A DNA stretch of 64,000 nt, from NCBI RefSeq assembly GCF_026262505.1, contig NC_067206.1, positions 14,070,205-14,134,204 of the forward strand. Reading direction: 5' to 3'. A program made the translations under genes and the position numbers. The notes under the pieces are model-generated. The model had not been told where the DNA came from. It saw only the letters and a program-made list of their open reading frames with translations, and searched no databases. This DNA comes from Trichomonas vaginalis G3. Lineage: Eukaryota > Parabasalia > Trichomonadida > Trichomonadidae. Positions 59,601-64,000 of this stretch are shown piece after piece. Every line of letters begins with the position of its first letter. Position 1 is the first letter of the stretch.

Positions 59601-62600
59601 TACGATGAAGAAGTCTTGACAAAACATTTACGATGAAGAAGTCATGACAAAACATATACGATGAAGAAGTCATGACAAAACATATACGAAGAAATCATGA
59701 CAAAACATTTACGCTCATTACGATGAAGAAATCATGAAAATTCAATGAGGTGAGAAAAGAGGTCAGATCTCACCTCTTCACCTAAACATTATTTTTGGGT
59801 CATATACGTTCATGTTTGACAAAACATGTACGAAGAAGTCATGACAGAACATATACGCTCATTACGATGAAGAAGTCTTGACAAAACATTTACGCTCATT
59901 ACGATGAAGAAGTCATGACAAAGCATATACGATGAAGTTTTGACAAATCATTTACGTTCATGTTTGACAAAACATAAACGAAGAAATCATGACAAAACAT
60001 TTACACTCATTACGATGAAGAAGTTTCGACAAAACATGTACGAAGAAGTCATGACAGAACATATACGATGAAGTTTCGACAAATCATTTACGTTCATGTT
60101 TGACAAAACATATACGTTCATTACGATGAAGAAATCATGACAAAACATACGATGAAATCATGACAAAACATATACGTTCATTACGATGAAGTTTCGACAA
60201 ATCATTTACGTTCATGTTTGACAAAACATATACGATGAAATCATGACAAAACATATACGTTCATTACGATGAAGAAGTCATGACAAAACATATACGATGA
60301 AGTCATGACAAAACATATACGATGAAATCATGACAAATCATTTACGCTCATTACGATGAAGAAGTCATGACAAAACATATACGATGAAATCATGACAGAA
60401 CATTTACGCTCATTACGATGAAGAAGTCATGAAAATTCAAGACCCTTTGGTCTCGCCGCTTAGCGGCTGAGGTGAGAAAAGAGGTGAGATCTCACCACTT
60501 CACCTAAACATTATTTTTGGGTCATTTACGCTCATTACGATGAAGAAATCATGACAAAACATTTACGAAGAGATTCCGTATGAAAATTCATGAGGGTAGA
60601 AATGAGGGTAGAAATGAGGTTAGATCTAACCATCTACCCTAAACATTATTTTGGATCATTTACGTTCATGTTTGACAAAACATGTACGAAGAAGTCATGA
60701 CAGAACATATACGCTCATTACGATGAAGAAGTCTTGACAAAACATTTACGCTCATTACGATGAAGAAGTCATGACAAAGCATATACGATGAAGTTTTGAC
60801 AAATCATTTACGTTCATGTTTGACAAAACATAAACGAAGAAATCATGACAAAACATTTACACTCATTACGATGAAGAAGTTTCGACAAAACATGTACGAA
60901 GAAGTCATGACAGAACATATACGATGAAGTTTCGACAAATCATTTACGTTCATGTTTGACAAAACATATACGTTCATTACGATGAAGAAGTCTTGACAAA
61001 ACATATACGATGAAATCATGACAAAACATATACGTTCATTACGATGAAGTTTCGACAAATCATTTACGTTCATGTTTGACAAAACATATACGATGAAATC
61101 ATGACAAAACATATACGTTCATTACGATGAAGAAGTCATGACAAAGCATATACGATGAAGTCATGACAAAACATATACGATGAAATCATGACAAATCATT
61201 TACGCTCATTACGATGAAGAAGTCATGACAAAACATATACGATGAAATCATGACAGAACATTTACGCTCATTACGATGAAGAAGTCATGAAAATTCAAGA
61301 CCCTTTGGGTCTCGCCGCTTAGCGGCTGAGGTGAGAAAAGAGGTGAGATCTCACCACTTCACCTAAACATTATTTTTGGGTCATTTACGCTCATTACGAT
61401 GAAGAAATCATGACAAAACATTTACGAAGAGATTCCGTATGAAAATTCATGAGGGTAGAAATGAGGGTAGAAATGAGGTTAGATCTAACCATCTACCCTA
61501 AACATTATTTTTGGATCATTTACGTTCATGTTTGACAAAACATGTACACTCATTACGATGAAGAAGTCTTGACAAAACATTTACGATGAAGAAGTCATGA
61601 CAAAACATATACGATGAAGAAGTCATGACAAAACATATACGAAGAAATCATGACAAAACATTTACGCTCATTACGATGAAGAAATCATGAAAATTCAATG
61701 AGGTGAGAAAAGAGGTCAGATCTCACCTCTTCACCTAAACATTATTTTTGGGTCATATACGTTCATGTTTGACAAAACATGTACGAAGAAGTCATGACAG
61801 AACATATACGCTCATTACGATGAAGAAGTCTTGACAAAACATTTACGCTCATTACGATGAAGAAGTCATGACAAAGCATATACGATGAAGTTTTGACAAA
61901 TCATTTACGTTCATGTTTGACAAAACATAAACGAAGAAATCATGACAAAACATTTACACTCATTACGATGAAGAAGTTTCGACAAAACATGTACGAAGAA
62001 GTCATGACAGAACATATACGATGAAGTTTCGACAAATCATTTACGTTCATGTTTGACAAAACATATACGTTCATTACGATGAAGAAATCATGACAAAACA
62101 TATACGATGAAATCATGACAAAACATATACGTTCATTACGATGAAGTTTCGACAAATCATTTACGTTCATGTTTGACAAAACATATACGATGAAATCATG
62201 ACAAAACATATACGTTCATTACGATGAAGAAGTCATACAAAACATATACGATGAAGTCATGACAAAACATATACGATGAAATCATGACAAATCATTTACG
62301 CTCATTACGATGAAGAAGTCATGACAAAACATATACGATGAAATCATGACAAACATTTACGCTCATTACGATGAAGAAGTCATGAAAATTCAAAGACCCT
62401 TTGGGTCTCGCCGCTTAGCGGCTGAGGTGAGAAAAGGTGAGATCTCACCACTTCACCTAAACATTATTTTTGGGTCATTTACGCTCATTACGATGAAGAA
62501 ATCATGACAAAACATTTACGAAGAGATTCCGTATGAAAATTCATGAGGGTAGAAATGAGGGTAGAAATGAGGTTAGATCTAACCATCTACCCTAAACATT

Positions 62601-64000
62601 ATTTTTGGATCATTTACGTTCATGTTTGACAAAACATGTACGAAGAAGTCATGACAGAACATATACGCTCATTACGATGAAGAAGTCTGACAAAACATTT
62701 ACGCTCATTACGATGAAGAAGTCATGACAAAGCATATACGATGAAGTTTTTGACAAATCATTTACGTTCATGTTTTGACAAAACATAAACGAAGAAATCA
62801 TGACAAAACATTTACACTCATTACGATGAAGAAGTTTCGACAAAACATGTACGAAGAAGTCATGACAGAACATATACGATGAAGTTTCGACAAATCATTT
62901 ACGTTCATGTTTGACAAAAACATATACGTTCATTACGATGAAGAAGTCTTGACAAAACATATACGATGAAATCATGACAAAACATATACGTTCATTACGA
63001 TGAAGTTTCGACAAATCATTTACGTTCATGTTTGACAAAACATATACGATGAAATCATGACAAAACATATACGTTCATTACGATGAAGAAGTCATGACAA
63101 AGCATATACGATGAAGTCATGACAAAACATATACGATGAAATCATGACAAATCATTTACGCTCATTACGATGAAGAAGTCATGACAAAACATATACGATG
63201 AAATCATGACAGAACATTTACGCTCATTACGATGAAGAAGTCATGAAAATTCAAGACCCTTTGGTCTCGCCGCTTAGCGGCTGAGGTGAGAAAAGAGGTG
63301 AGATCTCACCACTTCACCTAAACATTATTTTTGGGTCATTTACGCTCATTACGATGAAGAAATCATGACAAAACATTTACGAAGAGATTCCGTATGAAAA
63401 TTCAATGAGGGTAGAAATGAGGTTAGATCTAACCATCTACCCTAAACATTATTTTTGGATCATTTACGTTCATGTTTGACAAAGCATATACACTCATTAC
63501 GATGAAGAAGTCTTGACAAAACATTTACGATGAAGAAGTCATGACAAAACATATACGATGAAGAAGTCATGACAAAACATATACGAAGAAATCATGACAA
63601 AACATTTACGCTCATTACGATGAAGAAATCATGAAAATTCAATGAGGTGAGAAAAGAGGTGAGAAAAGAGTGAGATCTCACCTCTTCACCTAAACATTAT
63701 TTTTGGGTCATATACGCTCATTACGATGAAGAAGTCATGACAAAACATTTACGATGAAGAAGTCATGACAAAACATATACGCTCATGTTTGACAAAGAAT
63801 ATACGATGAAGAATCATGAAAATTCAATGAGGTGAGAAAAGAGGTGAGAAAAGAGGTGAGATCTCACCTCTTCACCTAAACATTATTTTTGGGTCATATA
63901 CGCTCATTACGATGAAGAAGTCATGACAAAACATATACGCTCATGTTTGACAAAAACATTTACGATGAAGAAATCATGACAAAACATTTACGTTCATTAC
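44666..64000 (-). repeat. Satellite, right arm: higher-order units of ~1,097 and ~860 bp
   Basis: There is no gene; the short open frames are translations of the repeat. The monomers are the complement of those in the left arm (cores TGACAAAACAT, ACGATGAAG). Landmark modules (GAGGTGAGAAAAGAGG ... CACTTCACC) lie near 47,395, 48,491, 49,587, 50,682, 51,544, 52,640, 53,502, 54,604, 55,461, 56,560, 57,420, 58,515, 59,375, 60,470, 61,328, 62,426 and 63,286. Spacings are ~1,096 three times, then alternate ~860 and ~1,097. The long unit has an extra ~237-bp block with one more palindromic module. Units are nearly identical, with more one-base differences at 52.9-56.7 kb. The last ~350 bases shift to a different module spacing. 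The array continues past the window. Confidence 0.9.

Noticed and set aside
41849-62873. Many ~89-residue open frames starting MFCHDF in the satellite
   Set aside because: All are translations of the same monomers, appear in every unit, have no promoter-like word and only exist because monomer lengths are often divisible by three. They are repeat, not genes.
37850-64000. Possible CRISPR array
   Set aside because: Repeats are 24-37 bp and directly adjacent, with no unique spacers and no cas genes, and the context is eukaryotic.
37850-64000. Telomere repeat
   Set aside because: The units are ~25 bp and mixed with palindromes, not a short G-rich telomere word, and they reverse direction inside the window.

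Overview
The window reads as genomic DNA of Trichomonas vaginalis or a close parabasalid. It is AT-rich and intronless, with densely packed genes on both strands that belong to the Maverick/Polinton family, which is hugely expanded in that genome. Hallmarks are a protein-primed family-B DNA polymerase, a DDE (retrovirus-type) integrase, a P-loop packaging-type ATPase, capsid-type proteins, a KilA-N protein and a Dam-type adenine methyltransferase. I see no convincing cellular gene. The organism assignment is an inference from this gene set and from base composition.

Layout. (1) 1-19,340: the right-hand part of Maverick A, with capsid protein (partial), PolB, KilA-N protein, integrase, a collagen/coiled-coil/collar fibre, ATPase, penton-like proteins and several unrecognised small genes. 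It ends in a ~700-bp terminal repeat that carries a 108-aa gene. (2) 19,341-33,228: block B, made of two diverged head-to-tail copies of a second Maverick type (truncated polymerase, small virion-type genes, integrase, fibre, penton-like protein), then an adenine methyltransferase cut by the next junction. (3) 33,229-34,036: the same terminal repeat, inverted. (4) 34,022-37,786: element C, with an SF3 (D5-like) helicase and an acidic small gene. (5) 37,787-64,000: about 26 kb of short-period satellite. All monomers left of 44,529 point one way and all right of 44,665 point the other, so the array is a giant imperfect inverted repeat around a 137-bp unique centre. The right arm is built of higher-order units of ~1,097 and ~860 bp.

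Polymerase and integrase would copy and insert the element. The ATPase would fill a particle made of capsid and penton-like proteins, and the fibre would be the surface attachment part. KilA-N, methyltransferase and helicase are accessory. Several of these genes look broken, and the density of one-base differences between copies suggests that part of this is sequence error. They are described as fossils.

The most interesting unexplained signals are non-coding. First, a family of ~28-31-bp twin hairpins (two small stems with 3-4-nt loops) sits between genes, in-frame inside genes, and in the satellite, with matched empty and filled sites. Second, a larger palindromic module centred on AGATCT lies between Maverick genes and was amplified in the satellite in three sequence families whose arms change together while the centre stays fixed. 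Third, the satellite carries a captured piece of the KilA-N gene. Fourth, the satellite switches strand next to a helicase gene, which suggests an iteron-type replication region.
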